A stretch of DNA of 64,000 bases from Streptosporangium pseudovulgare (GCF_014648055.1 NZ_BMQJ01000013.1:228305-292304), one strand, 5' to 3'. Positions 32,258-41,843 are shown, counted from the stretch's first letter. The notes: a model not told the origin generated them from the letters alone. Translations and numbers: made by a program.

Positions 32258-33391
32258 ATGGAGCCACTCGATGGAATGAATTCTCTCCCAAGGGGGAGAA
32301 GGTTCCGCACCCTCGCGGCACGCCTGCGGCAGGAGATCGTGCAGGGCCGCTGGCCGGTCGGCGGCAGACTGCCGACCGAGGCCGAGCTGGCGCAGACCTA
32401 CGCGGTCGGGGTGAACACCGTGCGCCGCGCGGTCGACCTCCTGGTCGAGGAGGGACTCGTCCGGCGCCGTCAGGGGTCGGGCACGTTCGTGACCGCCTCC
32501 GTCGCCGCCGGGGCCAAGCCACGCCTGATCGGCGTGCTCGTCCCGTCGAACACCTACTACTTCCCCCAGGTCGTCCAGGGCATCGAGCGGGCGGCCACCG
32601 CCGCCGGAGTGCAGCTCGTGCTCGCGTGCTCCAACTACGACCCCGACGTCGAGCCGGCGCAGATCCAGCAGCTCGTCGACGTCGGAGTCTCCGGTCTGCT
32701 GCTGGTGCCCAACCTGCACCTCGCCGCCGACCCCGACGCGCACCTGGCCCGCCTGCGCGAGCTGCCGGTGCCGTACGTGCTGGTGGAGCGGCGGCCGGCC
32801 GACCCCCGCCCGGCCGACCCGACCTCGTACGTCTGCACCGACGTGCACGGCGGCGGCTACGCCGCGGTCCAGCACCTCAGCCGGCTCGGCCGGAGCCGGA
32901 TCGGCTACCTCGGCCGGCTCGGCACCGCCAGTTCGGAGCAGGTCTTCGCGGGATACCGCCAGGCCATCGCCGACCTGGGGCTTCCGGAGATCCCGGAGGC
33001 CGTGGCAAGGCAGCCCGTCTGGACCGGGACCGACATGCTCGCGTACGCCAACTCGCTGGTCACGGAGAAGGTGCGCGCGGTGGTGTGCCTCGGCGACCGC
33101 GAGGCGACCACACTTCTGCCCTACCTGCGCCGGGTCGGCCTCACCGTGCCCGACGACATCGCCGTGGTCGCCTACGACGACGAGGTCGCCGATCTGTCCG
33201 AGGTGCCGCTCACCGCGGTGTCGCCCCCCAAGGCCGAGGTGGGCCGCATGGCGACCGAGCTGCTGCTCCGCCGGATCGAGCTCGGCCCCGTCGCCCCGGT
33301 CTGCCGGGTCGTGCTACAGCCCCGCCTGGCCGTACGGGCCTCCTGCGGAGCCGCCTCCGGCAGCCTCGTCGAGGTCCGCGTCCCGATGTGA
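32258..33391 (+). CDS. GntR-type DNA-binding domain fused to LacI-type sensor
   Basis: A 377-residue regulator of the AraR kind. The winged helix is RFRTLAARLRQEIVQGRWPVGGRLPTEAELAQTYAVGVNTVRRAVDLLVEEGLV (about 15-68), ending in RRRQGSGTFV. The sensor is periplasmic-binding-protein-like (LIGVLVPSNTYYFPQVVQGIERAATAAGV..., IAVVAYDDEVADLSEVPLTAV). The ATG at 32258 has GCGAGAAGAA upstream; an ATG at 32276 is a second option and lies inside the GGAATGAATTC element at 32273-32283. It heads the sugar operon that follows and is its likely repressor. Confidence 0.92.
   Translation: MEPLDGMNSLPRGRRFRTLAARLRQEIVQGRWPVGGRLPTEAELAQTYAVGVNTVRRAVDLLVEEGLVRRRQGSGTFVTASVAAGAKPRLIGVLVPSNTYYFPQVVQGIERAATAAGVQLVLACSNYDPDVEPAQIQQLVDVGVSGLLLVPNLHLAADPDAHLARLRELPVPYVLVERRPADPRPADPTSYVCTDVHGGGYAAVQHLSRLGRSRIGYLGRLGTASSEQVFAGYRQAIADLGLPEIPEAVARQPVWTGTDMLAYANSLVTEKVRAVVCLGDREATTLLPYLRRVGLTVPDDIAVVAYDDEVADLSEVPLTAVSPPKAEVGRMATELLLRRIELGPVAPVCRVVLQPRLAVRASCGAASGSLVEVRVPM
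32273..32283 (+). promoter_or_regulatory. GGAATGAATTC element inside the regulator's first codons
   Basis: Exact match to the core of the other copies. If bound, it would block expression over the start of the regulator gene itself. It could also be chance, being within coding sequence. Confidence 0.45.
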
Positions 33392-33440
33392 CGCCGGCCG
33401 TCATCCTCACCCCCCTTCCCCCTTTGTTCTGGAGGACCCA

Positions 33441-34733
33441 ATGAGAGTGCGCATGCTCGCCGCCGCCGCGGTGGCCGTCCTCACCATGGCAGGCACGGCG
33501 TCATGTGGCGGCTCGGCCGACGACTCCGGGGCGGTCACCCTGAAGCTCGGCTTCTACGCCGCCGCCGGAGACAAGGCCGACACGACCATGCGGGAACTCG
33601 TCAAGGAGTTCACGGCCGCCAACCCGTCGATCAAGGTGCAGCTCGAGGTCGCGCCGTACGTCAAGTTCTTCGAGCGGCTCAGGACCCAGATCGCCGGCGG
33701 TCAGGCCCCGCAGGTGTGGCTGTCCGACGGCGTGCTCGTGCAGGAGTTCGCCGCGCGGGGCGCCCTCGCCGACCTGACCGACCGGGTCAAGGCCGTCAAC
33801 GCCGCCGACTACTCCGGCATCGAGCTGAACAAGGACGCCCAGGGCCGGGTCTACGGCTTCCCGCAGGGCGCCCAGACCCCGGTGCTCTTCTACAACAAGA
33901 AGATGTTCGCCGAGGCGAAGGTCGCCGAGCCGACGGCCGACTGGACCTACGAGGACCTCGCCGCGGCGGCCAAGAAGCTCACCAAGGACACCAACGGCGA
34001 CGGCAAGCCCGACACGTACGGCTTCCGCGCGTACTCGCCGGGCTTCACCGAGAGCTGGTGGCCCATCATCAAGGCGTTCGGCGGGGACATCGTCACCGAC
34101 GGCAACCGCAAGGTGGTCGTCGACAGCCCGCAGTCCACGGCCGCGCTCGACTGGATGCTCGGCGCGATGGGCAAGGACGGCTTCGCCCCCGACTACGTGA
34201 CCACCGAGGCCATGGGCAAGGGCGTCGTCCACACGCTGTTCGCCACCGGCCGGGTCGCCATGTCGTACGGGATCTACGCCCGTACCCTGCCCGCGGTGAG
34301 TGCGGGCGTCGACTTCGGGGTGGCGCCGCTGCCGAAGGGCCCGGCCGGCCGCGGCAACGTCGCGATCGTCAACTCGTGGGTGGTCAGCAAGGCGGCCTCG
34401 CAGGCGCAGGCCGACGCGGCGTGGAAGTGGATCACCTTCTTCTCGGGCGAGGGGCCGCAGCGCAGGTGGGCCGAGCTCGGCGAGGCGATCCCGATCAACA
34501 AGAAGGTCGCCACCACGGCCCTGCCCGCCGACCGCGGCAAGGCGTTCCTCGAATCGCTCGACGAGGCCACCGACCTCGGCACCAACGCCGTGTGGTCGGA
34601 GTACACCGAGGCCCTGGCCAAGCGGATGAACGAGGCGCTGTCCGGCTCCACGCCCGTCGCCACCGCGCTCCAGACCGGCCAGAAGGAGGCCCAGGAGGTC
34701 ATCGACCGCTTCTACGCGGGGCAGACGCAGTGA
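33441..34733 (+). CDS. Sugar ABC transporter substrate-binding lipoprotein
   Basis: A 430-residue family-1 binding protein. The lipoprotein signal is MRVRMLAAAAVAVLTMAGTASC with the lipidated Cys at residue 22. The mature protein has VTLKLGFYAAAGDKADTTMRELVKEF, a Ca-binding-like loop DTNGDGKPDTYGF near residue 190, and the late WVVSKAASQAQADAAWKWITFF. TGGAGG precedes the ATG. Its stop overlaps the next permease start as GTGA. It delivers the ligand of the second glycan locus to the two permeases downstream. Confidence 0.92.
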   Translation: MRVRMLAAAAVAVLTMAGTASCGGSADDSGAVTLKLGFYAAAGDKADTTMRELVKEFTAANPSIKVQLEVAPYVKFFERLRTQIAGGQAPQVWLSDGVLVQEFAARGALADLTDRVKAVNAADYSGIELNKDAQGRVYGFPQGAQTPVLFYNKKMFAEAKVAEPTADWTYEDLAAAAKKLTKDTNGDGKPDTYGFRAYSPGFTESWWPIIKAFGGDIVTDGNRKVVVDSPQSTAALDWMLGAMGKDGFAPDYVTTEAMGKGVVHTLFATGRVAMSYGIYARTLPAVSAGVDFGVAPLPKGPAGRGNVAIVNSWVVSKAASQAQADAAWKWITFFSGEGPQRRWAELGEAIPINKKVATTALPADRGKAFLESLDEATDLGTNAVWSEYTEALAKRMNEALSGSTPVATALQTGQKEAQEVIDRFYAGQTQ

Positions 34734-35662
34734 CGGTGCTCACCGAAGAGACCGGGAAGGTGGCCGCCGAACAGCGGCCACCCGCCCGGAAACGGCACGC
34801 GGGCGAGCGGATCTGGGCGTTCGCCTTCGCCTCGCCCTACATCCTCCACCTGGTCGCGCTGGCCGCCTGGCCGCTGCTGGCCTCGCTGTTCTTCAGCATG
34901 ACCGACTACGACCTGCTGTCCTCGCCGAAGTTCGTCGGGTTCGACAACTTCACCCGCCTCTTCGGCGACCCGGTCTTCTGGCGGACGCTCGGCAACACCG
35001 CGTACTTCGCCGTGCTGTTCGTGCCGACCCAGACGGCCCTGGCCCTGGCCCTGGCGATCGCGCTCAACCAGCGGCTGCGCGGCATGGCCCTGTTCCGCGC
35101 GGCCTACTTCGTCCCGGTCGTCTCCTCGTGGGTCGTCGTCGCGTACGTCGCCGACGCGGTCTTCAACCCGCAGACGGGCATCGCCAACCAGGTGCTCGGC
35201 CTGTTCGGGCTGCCCGCCGAGAACTGGCTGCAGGATCCCGCGCTGGTGATCCCCACGCTCGCGGCGGTCGCGGTGTGGAAGGGCGTCGGCTACATGACGG
35301 TGCTCTTCCTCGCGGGCCTCCAGGCCATCCCCGAGGACCGCTACGAGGCGGCGAAGATCGACGGCGCGTCGGCCTGGAACCGGTTCCGGTACATCACCCT
35401 GCCGGGCATCTCCGGCACCACGTTCCTGGTGCTGGTGCTCACCTCCATCGAGACGCTGCAGTCGTTCGAGCAGGTCTTCGTGATGACCGACGGCGGCCCG
35501 CACGGCGCGAGCGAGCTGACCGTGCTCTACCTCTACCGGCAGGGCTTCCAGTTCTTCCAGATGGGCTACGCCTCGGCCATCGCGTGGGTGCTGTTCGTGA
35601 TGGTGCTCGCGCTCACCCTGGTGCAGTTCCGGCTCCAGCGCAGATGGGTGCACTATGCGTAA
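34730..35662 (+). CDS. Sugar ABC transporter permease (MalF type)
   Basis: A 310-residue permease with six helices; the EAA loop is EDRYEAAKIDGASAWNRFRYITLPG. The GTG at 34730 overlaps the binding-protein stop. The open frame further upstream is a shadow of the binding-protein gene. Its 3' end overlaps the next permease by 8 bases. No ATPase gene accompanies the pair, so a shared MsiK-type ATPase is implied. Confidence 0.93.
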   Translation: MTVLTEETGKVAAEQRPPARKRHAGERIWAFAFASPYILHLVALAAWPLLASLFFSMTDYDLLSSPKFVGFDNFTRLFGDPVFWRTLGNTAYFAVLFVPTQTALALALAIALNQRLRGMALFRAAYFVPVVSSWVVVAYVADAVFNPQTGIANQVLGLFGLPAENWLQDPALVIPTLAAVAVWKGVGYMTVLFLAGLQAIPEDRYEAAKIDGASAWNRFRYITLPGISGTTFLVLVLTSIETLQSFEQVFVMTDGGPHGASELTVLYLYRQGFQFFQMGYASAIAWVLFVMVLALTLVQFRLQRRWVHYA

Positions 35663-36467
35663 GACCGTTTCCTACGTGCTGGTCCTCGCGGGCGCGGTGG
35701 TCATGCTGCTGCCGTTCGCGGCGGCCCTCGGGAACTCGCTCAAGAGCTTCGCGCAGTACATCCAGGTCCCGCCGGTGTGGATCCCCGACCCGGTCCAGTG
35801 GGACAACTACGCGGAGGTGTGGCGGCGCACCCCGTTCGGGCTCTACCTCGTCAACAGCCTCGTGATCGCGGTCCTCGCCGTCGCCGGCAACGTGCTCACC
35901 AGCGCCATGGTCGGGCACGCCCTGGCCAGGATGCGCCTGCCGGGCAAGCAGACGCTGCTCACCATGGCCCTCGGGACCATGATGCTGCCGACCGTCATCA
36001 CGATCGTCCCGAACTTCCTGCTGTTCCGTTCGCTGGGCTGGCTGGACTCCCTGCTGCCGCTCATCGTGCCGTACTGGCTGGCCACGCCCATCGGGATCTT
36101 CCTGATGCGGCAGACGTTCCTCGGCATCCCCCAGGACTTCGAGGAGGCGGCGGGCCTCGACGGGGCCAACCCCTGGCAGGTGTTCTGGCGGATCCATCTC
36201 CCGCTGGCCAAGCCCGCCCTGGCCACCCTCGCGGTCTTCACCTTCACCACGTCGTGGAAGGCCGTGCTGGAACCCACCATCTATCTCACCTCACCCGAGA
36301 ACTACACGCTGCCGGTCGGCGTGCTGAGCCTCAAGGGGCAGTTCGTCGGGAACGACCAGCTCGTCACGGCCGCGGCGATGATGAGCCTGCTGCCGATGCT
36401 GGTCGTGTTCGTCCTGGCCCAGCGTTACTTCGTCCGCGGAACCATGTCCGCGGGACTCAAGGGCTGA
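35655..36467 (+). CDS. Sugar ABC transporter permease (MalG type)
   Basis: A 270-residue permease with six helices and the EAA loop PQDFEEAAGLDGANPWQVFWRIHLP. The C-terminal YFVRGTMSAGLKG is the usual MalG-type ending. ATG at 35655, overlapping the MalF-type gene. Third gene of the importer. Confidence 0.93.
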   Translation: MRKTVSYVLVLAGAVVMLLPFAAALGNSLKSFAQYIQVPPVWIPDPVQWDNYAEVWRRTPFGLYLVNSLVIAVLAVAGNVLTSAMVGHALARMRLPGKQTLLTMALGTMMLPTVITIVPNFLLFRSLGWLDSLLPLIVPYWLATPIGIFLMRQTFLGIPQDFEEAAGLDGANPWQVFWRIHLPLAKPALATLAVFTFTTSWKAVLEPTIYLTSPENYTLPVGVLSLKGQFVGNDQLVTAAAMMSLLPMLVVFVLAQRYFVRGTMSAGLKG

Positions 36468-36496
36468 GAATCCTCATCCGTTCCAGAAAGGAAATC

Positions 36497-37504
36497 GTGA
36501 CCACAACATCCGGGCTGCGCCTGGGCGTCATCGGTGCGGGCACCATCGCGGAGTTCCACGTGGCCGCCGCCCGTCAGACGGCCGGGCAGGTGAAGATCGC
36601 CGCGGTGTGCGACGTGCGGGCCGAGGCGGCGGAGAAGCTGGCCGCGGAGGCCGGCGCCCGCGTCTTCACCGACCACCGGGCGATGATCGACGCGGGCGGC
36701 CTCGACGCGGTCGTGATCACCGTCCCGCACGCCCTGCACGCTCCGATCACCCTGGACGCCGCCGCGGCCGGGCTGCACGTGCTCGTGGAGAAGCCGATCG
36801 CCACCACGCGCGAGGACGCGGTCCGCATGATCGACGCCTGCCGCGCGGCCGGCGTCGTGTGCGCGGTCGGACACGTCCTGCGCTTCGTCCCGATGCTGCG
36901 CGCCGCCACGGCCTTCCTCGCCTCGGGCGAGCTCGGCAACGTCGTGGTGGCCTCGGAACGGCGCACCGCCGACTACGCCGACCCGTCCCGGCCCCGCTGG
37001 TTCCTCGACGCGGAGATGGCCGGCGGCGGGATCGTGCTCAACGTCGGCACCCACAGCATCGACAAGCTCCAGATGCTCGTCGGCTCGCCGATCGTCGAGG
37101 TCACCGGCCACATCGCCGGGTCCGCCGGCGGATCGGTGGAAACGGAGGCGGTGGCCCTGGCCCGGCACGCCGACGGCACCCGCTCGACGATCTCCGTCAC
37201 CGGCACCGGCCTGCCGTTCACCGACGAGGCCGAGATCGTGTGCGGCGAGGGCGCGGTACGGATCAGCCGCGGCGAGGGCGTCTGGTCCTTCCGCGGCGGC
37301 GTCGCCACCCAGGTCGCCGCACCTGAACCCGGTGAGATGGCCAAGGCGTTCGCCGCGCAGCTCGCCGACTTCGCGCGGGCCTGCGCGACGGGGACCACGC
37401 CCGAGGTCACGCCGGAGTACGCGCTCTCCGTCCTGGACGTCGCCCTCGCCGTCTACGAGTCCGCCCGTCATGGTTCCACCGTCACAGTGAAGGGACAGAT
37501 GTGA
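36497..37504 (+). CDS. Gfo/Idh/MocA-family sugar dehydrogenase
   Basis: A 335-residue NAD(P)-dependent oxidoreductase. The Rossmann motif is LGVIGAGTIAEFHVAAA near residue 10; the family's catalytic-type EKPIATT (Lys near residue 99) and the later GGGIVLNVGTHSIDKLQMLVG with the active-site His are present. GTG at 36497 follows AAAGGAAA. The stop overlaps the GTG of the next gene. It probably oxidises or epimerises a sugar or sugar acid taken up by the importer. Confidence 0.9.
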   Translation: MTTTSGLRLGVIGAGTIAEFHVAAARQTAGQVKIAAVCDVRAEAAEKLAAEAGARVFTDHRAMIDAGGLDAVVITVPHALHAPITLDAAAAGLHVLVEKPIATTREDAVRMIDACRAAGVVCAVGHVLRFVPMLRAATAFLASGELGNVVVASERRTADYADPSRPRWFLDAEMAGGGIVLNVGTHSIDKLQMLVGSPIVEVTGHIAGSAGGSVETEAVALARHADGTRSTISVTGTGLPFTDEAEIVCGEGAVRISRGEGVWSFRGGVATQVAAPEPGEMAKAFAAQLADFARACATGTTPEVTPEYALSVLDVALAVYESARHGSTVTVKGQM

Positions 37505-38271
37505 ACCCGCTCGCGTTCAGCACGCTCGGCATGCCGGGCGCCTCCGCCGACGAGGTGATCGCCACCGCCTCCCGGTACGGCTGCGCCGCAGTGGAGCTGC
37601 GCTGCGCCGACGGTGAGATCGTCTCGCCGGAGACGCCCCCCGGCGACCTGCGCGCGGTGGCCCGCACGTTCGCCGCCGCCGGGGTCGAGATCATCGCCGT
37701 CTGCTCCTACACGCGCGTGGCCCGGCCGGACGGCGACCCGGTGGCCGAGGTGCTGCGCCACGTCGAGATCGCCGAGGCGCTCGGCTCGCCGTACGTGCGG
37801 GTCTTCGGAGGGGTCGAAGGGCAGGACGATCCGGCCGCCGCCGCGACCCGCAGGCTCGCGGAGGTGGCGGACCGGCTGCCGGACAACGGTGTCGACGTGC
37901 TGCTGGAGACCCACGACGTCTTCCTCACCGGCGAGGCGATCGCCGGGGTCCTCGCCGGGGTCGGCTCGCCACGGGTCGGGGCGCTGTGGGACGTGGTCAA
38001 CCCGTGGCGCGCGGGGGAGACCGTCGCCGCCACCGCGGACACGCTGGCGCCGTACCTCAGGCACGTGCAGATCAAGGACGCGGCGACGCCCACCGAACTG
38101 GCGCCGGTGCTGCCCGGCCGGGGCGCGGTGGGGGTGCCCGGCGTGCTCGCCGAACTCGAACGCATCGGATACTCCGGCTACCTCGCGCTCGAATGGGAAC
38201 GCGCCTGGTACCCCGACGCGCCGCCCATCGGTGAGGCCCTCACCGCCTTCCGTGAGGTGCTCGGGCGATGA
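37501..38271 (+). CDS. Sugar-phosphate isomerase/epimerase (xylose-isomerase-like TIM barrel)
   Basis: A 256-residue single-domain barrel: STLGMPGASADEVIATASRYGCAAVELR, metal-site residues in VDVLLETHDVFLTG (Glu), VGALWDVVNPWRAGE (Asp), YLRHVQIKDA (His) and YLALEWERAW (Glu). GTG at 37501. The set fits a two-metal isomerase acting on the product of the preceding dehydrogenase. It overlaps the GH20 gene by ATGA. Confidence 0.9.
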   Translation: MNPLAFSTLGMPGASADEVIATASRYGCAAVELRCADGEIVSPETPPGDLRAVARTFAAAGVEIIAVCSYTRVARPDGDPVAEVLRHVEIAEALGSPYVRVFGGVEGQDDPAAAATRRLAEVADRLPDNGVDVLLETHDVFLTGEAIAGVLAGVGSPRVGALWDVVNPWRAGETVAATADTLAPYLRHVQIKDAATPTELAPVLPGRGAVGVPGVLAELERIGYSGYLALEWERAWYPDAPPIGEALTAFREVLGR

Positions 38272-39722
38272 CCTCCAGAGTTAGCCCGCAGGTGATCCCG
38301 CGGGTCGGCTCGTCGCATCCGGCGGAGGGGCGGTTCCCGCTCGGCCGGGGCACGCGGGTGAGCGGCCCGCACGCCGAGACGGCGCGGGACCTGCTCGGCC
38401 TGGACGCGGGAGGCGACGGCCCCGGGGAGATCGTCCTCCGCCTCGTGACCGACCCGTCCCTCGGGGAGGAGGGGTACGTCCTCACCGTCGCCCCGGAGGA
38501 GGCCGTGATCGCCGCGGCGGGCGCCGCCGGACTGCGCTGGGGCGTCCAGACGCTGCGCCAGCTCCACGGCCCCGGCGGCGTGCCCTGCGGCACCGTCCGC
38601 GACGTGCCCAGGTACGCGTGGCGCGGCGTCATGATCGACGTGGCCCGCTGGTGGCGCCCGGTCTCCTTCCTGCGCGCGTACGTCGACCTGCTGTCGCTGC
38701 ACAAGTTCAACGTCCTGCACCTGCACCTCACCGACGACCAGGGCTGGCGGTTCGAGGTGCGCGGGCACCCGCGGCTCACCGAGATCGGCGCCCACCGCGC
38801 CGAGTCCCCGGCCGGGCACGCGCGGGAGGGCAGGTTCGACGGGACCCCGCACGGCGGCTTCTACACCCAGCGGGAGCTGCGCGACCTGGTGGACTACGCG
38901 GCGGCGCGCGGCGTGACCGTGCTCCCCGAGATCGAGTTCCCCGGGCACTCCCAGGCCGCGATCGCCGCCTGTCCCTGGCTCGGCCACCCGTCCGCGACGC
39001 CCGTCGAGGTGCGGACCTCGTGGGGGATCTCCTCGCACGTGCTCAACGTGGGCGACCGCGCCGCCGGGTTCGCCCGCGACGTGCTCGACGAGCTGAGCGA
39101 CGTCTTCCCGTCCCGGTTCGTCCACATCGGCGGGGACGAGGTCCGCGGCGACGAGTGGGCCACCAGCCCCGAGGCCGCGCGGCGGGTGGCGGACGCCGGG
39201 CTCGCCGGCCCCGCGGCCCTGCACGGCTGGTGGGGCCGGCTCCTCGCCGACCACCTGCGCGGGCTCGGCCGCCGCGCGGTGGCCTGGGACGACATGCTCG
39301 ACCACGACCCGCCCGAGGACATGGTGATCATGGCCTGGCGGGGCGTGGACCGGATCGAGGCGGCGTTGCGGGCGGGACACGAGGTGGTCGCCGCGCCCCA
39401 CACGCACACCTACCTCGACTACGCCGAGTCGGACGCCCCTGGCGAGCCGGTGAGCATCGCCGGGCCGCTTCCACTGGAGACCGTCTACGGATTCGACGCC
39501 GGCGGGGCCGTCCTCGGCACGCAGGCGCAGCTCTGGGGCGAGTACCTCCCCACGAGGGAACGCCTCGACTACAACGCCTTCCCCCGCCTCTGCGCCGTCG
39601 CCGAAGCCGCCTGGTCCTCCGGCCGGGACCTCGGCGACTTCACCCGGCGGCTGACCGCCCACCTGCCGCTCCTCGACCGGCTGGGCGTGCGCTACCGGCG
39701 GCCACACGACGAAGGAGCGTGA
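38268..39722 (+). CDS. Beta-N-acetylhexosaminidase, GH20
   Basis: A 484-residue enzyme. The N-terminal domain-2-like part (residues 1-115) leads to the GH20 barrel beginning RYAWRGVMIDVARWWRPVSFLRAYVDLLSLHKFNVLHLHLTDDQGWR. The catalytic Asp-Glu pair is in FVHIGGDEVRGDEW (290-291). There is no signal peptide, so it acts on imported hexosaminides in the cytoplasm. ATG at 38268. It is central evidence that this locus handles GlcNAc- or GalNAc-containing oligosaccharides. Confidence 0.94.
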   Translation: MTSRVSPQVIPRVGSSHPAEGRFPLGRGTRVSGPHAETARDLLGLDAGGDGPGEIVLRLVTDPSLGEEGYVLTVAPEEAVIAAAGAAGLRWGVQTLRQLHGPGGVPCGTVRDVPRYAWRGVMIDVARWWRPVSFLRAYVDLLSLHKFNVLHLHLTDDQGWRFEVRGHPRLTEIGAHRAESPAGHAREGRFDGTPHGGFYTQRELRDLVDYAAARGVTVLPEIEFPGHSQAAIAACPWLGHPSATPVEVRTSWGISSHVLNVGDRAAGFARDVLDELSDVFPSRFVHIGGDEVRGDEWATSPEAARRVADAGLAGPAALHGWWGRLLADHLRGLGRRAVAWDDMLDHDPPEDMVIMAWRGVDRIEAALRAGHEVVAAPHTHTYLDYAESDAPGEPVSIAGPLPLETVYGFDAGGAVLGTQAQLWGEYLPTRERLDYNAFPRLCAVAEAAWSSGRDLGDFTRRLTAHLPLLDRLGVRYRRPHDEGA

Positions 39723-39723
39723 C

Positions 39724-40749
39724 ATGTTCACATCCGAGCGGGAGCTCGAGGACCGGCTGGCCACCCCCTCGGCCGCACTGGTCACCGATGCCGGCGAACT
39801 GGACGGCGACCTCGTCGTGCTGGGCGCCGGCGGCAAGATGGGGCCGAGCCTGGTCCGGCTGGCCCGGCGCGCGCTGGACGCCGCGGGACGGGGTTCCGCC
39901 CGCGTGTACGCCGTGTCGCGCTGGTCGGACGACGACGCGGCGCGGGCCCTGGCGGACGAGGGCGTCGACGTGGTCCGCCACGACCTGATGGGCGACGGCG
40001 ACCTCGCCGCGCTGCCCGACGCGGCGAACGTCGTCTTCATGGTCGGGGCCAAGTTCGGCACGTCGGCCGCGCCGTACCAGGCGTGGGCGGTCAACGCGGC
40101 GCTGCCCGCCGCCGTCGCCCGGCGCTACCGCGACTCGGCGATCGCGGCGTTCTCCACCGGCAACGTGTACCCGCTGGTGGACGTGGCCTCCGGCGGGAGC
40201 GCGGAGGGCGACCGGCCGGAACCGGTCGGCGAGTACGCGATGAGCTGCCTCGGCCGGGAACGCATCTTCGAGCACGCCGCCGCCGTGTACGGCACCCGGG
40301 TCGCGATCCTGCGCCTCAACTACGCGGTGGACCTGCGCTACGGCGTGATCGCGGACATCGCGGCCACGGTCGCCGCGGGCGAGCCGGTCGACGTCACCAC
40401 CGGGCACGTCAACGTCGTGTGGCAGGGGTACGCCAACGAGGTCGCGCTGCGCTCGCTGCGGCACGCGCGTGCCCCGGAGGCGTTCACGCTCAACCTGACC
40501 GGCCCGGAGACCGCCTCGGTGCGGCGCACGGCGACCCGGGTCGCCGCCGCGCTCGGCGTCGAGGCGGCCTTCAGCGGCGAGGAGAGCGGCACCGCCCTGC
40601 TGAACGACGCCTCCCGCTGCCACGGCCTGTTCGGCTATCCGGACGTGCCGCTGGACACGCTGATCGCGTGGCAGGCCGACTGGCTGTCACGCGGGCTGCC
40701 CCTGTCCGGGAAGCCGACCAAGTTCGCGGTGCGCGACGGGAGGTTCTGA
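39724..40749 (+). CDS. NAD-dependent epimerase/dehydratase-like (extended SDR) protein
   Basis: A 341-residue SDR-type protein. The nucleotide-binding motif is LVVLGAGGKMGPSLVRLA near residue 35. AAFSTGNVYPLVDV supplies the usual Ser/Thr, and GEYAMSCLGRERIFEHAA the Tyr, but the Lys of the YxxxK catalytic pair is replaced (YAMSC). It may therefore bind a sugar nucleotide or sugar acid without normal SDR chemistry, or use another base. ATG at 39724 immediately after the GH20 stop. Co-transcribed with the DapA-like gene that starts 2 bases after its stop. Confidence 0.82.
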   Translation: MFTSERELEDRLATPSAALVTDAGELDGDLVVLGAGGKMGPSLVRLARRALDAAGRGSARVYAVSRWSDDDAARALADEGVDVVRHDLMGDGDLAALPDAANVVFMVGAKFGTSAAPYQAWAVNAALPAAVARRYRDSAIAAFSTGNVYPLVDVASGGSAEGDRPEPVGEYAMSCLGRERIFEHAAAVYGTRVAILRLNYAVDLRYGVIADIAATVAAGEPVDVTTGHVNVVWQGYANEVALRSLRHARAPEAFTLNLTGPETASVRRTATRVAAALGVEAAFSGEESGTALLNDASRCHGLFGYPDVPLDTLIAWQADWLSRGLPLSGKPTKFAVRDGRF

Positions 40750-40750
40750 G

Positions 40751-41758
40751 ATGTCGATCGACCTGCTCAGGGCGGGGACGGTCATCCCCGCCCACCCGCT
40801 GGCGCTGACCGAGGGGCGCACGCTCGACGAGCGCCGCCAGCGCGCGCTCACCCGCTACTACCTCGCCTCGGGAGCGGGCGGCGTGGCCGTGGCGGTGCAC
40901 ACGACGCAGTTCGAGATCCGCCAGGCGGGGCTGCTCCGGCCGGTGCTGGAGATCTCCGCCGAGGTGGTGGCGAAGGAGACGGACCGGCCCTTCGTCATGG
41001 TCGCCGGCGCGTGCGGCGACACCGCCCAGGCCGTCGCCGAGGCGGAGCTCGCGGCCTCGCTGGGCTACCACGCCGTGCTGCTGTCGCCCAAGGTGCCCGG
41101 CGCCGGCGAGCCGGAGCTGCTGGAGCGGGCCAGGGCCGTGGGCGAGGTGCTGCCCGTCATCGGCTTCTACCTCCAGGAGGCGGTGGGCGGCCGCAGGCTC
41201 AGCCCGTCCTTCTGGAGCTCGCTGAGCGAGCAGGAGTCCCTGGTGGCGATCAAGATGGCGCCCTTCGACCGTTACCGTACGGTCGACGTGGTCCGGGCCG
41301 TGGCGGCGTCGGGGCGCGGCGACGACATCGCGCTCTACACCGGCAACGACGACAACATCCTGGCCGACCTGCTCACCCCCGTCGCGGGGCGCCGCATCGT
41401 CGGCGGGCTGCTCGGCCAATGGGCGGTGTGGACCCGGGCGGCGGTGCTCATGTTCGAGGAGGTACGGCGGGCCTGGGCCGGGGACGACGAGGTCCTCCGT
41501 TCCCTGCTGGGCCGCGCCGCCGACCTCATCGACGCCAACGGAGCCGTCTTCGACGTGGCGGGCGGCTTCCGCGGCTGCATCGCCGGGGTCCACGAGGTGC
41601 TGCGCGGGCAGGGCCTCCTGGCCGGCACCTGGTGCCTCGACCCGCTGGAGGGGCTGTCCCCGGGGCAGGCCGAGGAGATCGCCCGGGTGCGCGCCGCCTA
41701 CCCCTGGCTGTCGGACGACGACTTCGTCGCCGCCCGCCTGGACGACTGGCTGCGCTGA
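40751..41758 (+). CDS. DapA/N-acetylneuraminate-lyase superfamily aldolase
   Basis: A 335-residue barrel of the class I aldolase group. GAGGVAVAVHTTQFEI and PFVMVAGACGDTAQAVAEAELAASLGYHAVLL correspond to the early strands; the Schiff-base Lys is in SLVAIKMAPFDRYRTVDV near residue 172. The family cleaves or forms 2-keto-3-deoxy acids, consistent with a sugar-acid end step for this operon. Last gene of the operon, ending at a strong bidirectional hairpin. Confidence 0.85.
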   Translation: MSIDLLRAGTVIPAHPLALTEGRTLDERRQRALTRYYLASGAGGVAVAVHTTQFEIRQAGLLRPVLEISAEVVAKETDRPFVMVAGACGDTAQAVAEAELAASLGYHAVLLSPKVPGAGEPELLERARAVGEVLPVIGFYLQEAVGGRRLSPSFWSSLSEQESLVAIKMAPFDRYRTVDVVRAVAASGRGDDIALYTGNDDNILADLLTPVAGRRIVGGLLGQWAVWTRAAVLMFEEVRRAWAGDDEVLRSLLGRAADLIDANGAVFDVAGGFRGCIAGVHEVLRGQGLLAGTWCLDPLEGLSPGQAEEIARVRAAYPWLSDDDFVAARLDDWLR

Positions 41759-41771
41759 GCGCGTATGAACA

Positions 41772-41814
41772 GCGGCCCGGGGCCGGGGGAGTGCGTCCCC
41801 CGGCCCCGGGCCGC
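41772..41814. terminator. 19-bp bidirectional hairpin terminator
   Basis: Arms 41772-41790 and 41796-41814 are perfectly complementary around the loop GTGCG. It lies between two convergent genes and is strong enough to serve both. Confidence 0.88.
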
Positions 41815-41843
41815 GACCGTGGTGCGGTGTGGTGCGCCGCCGG

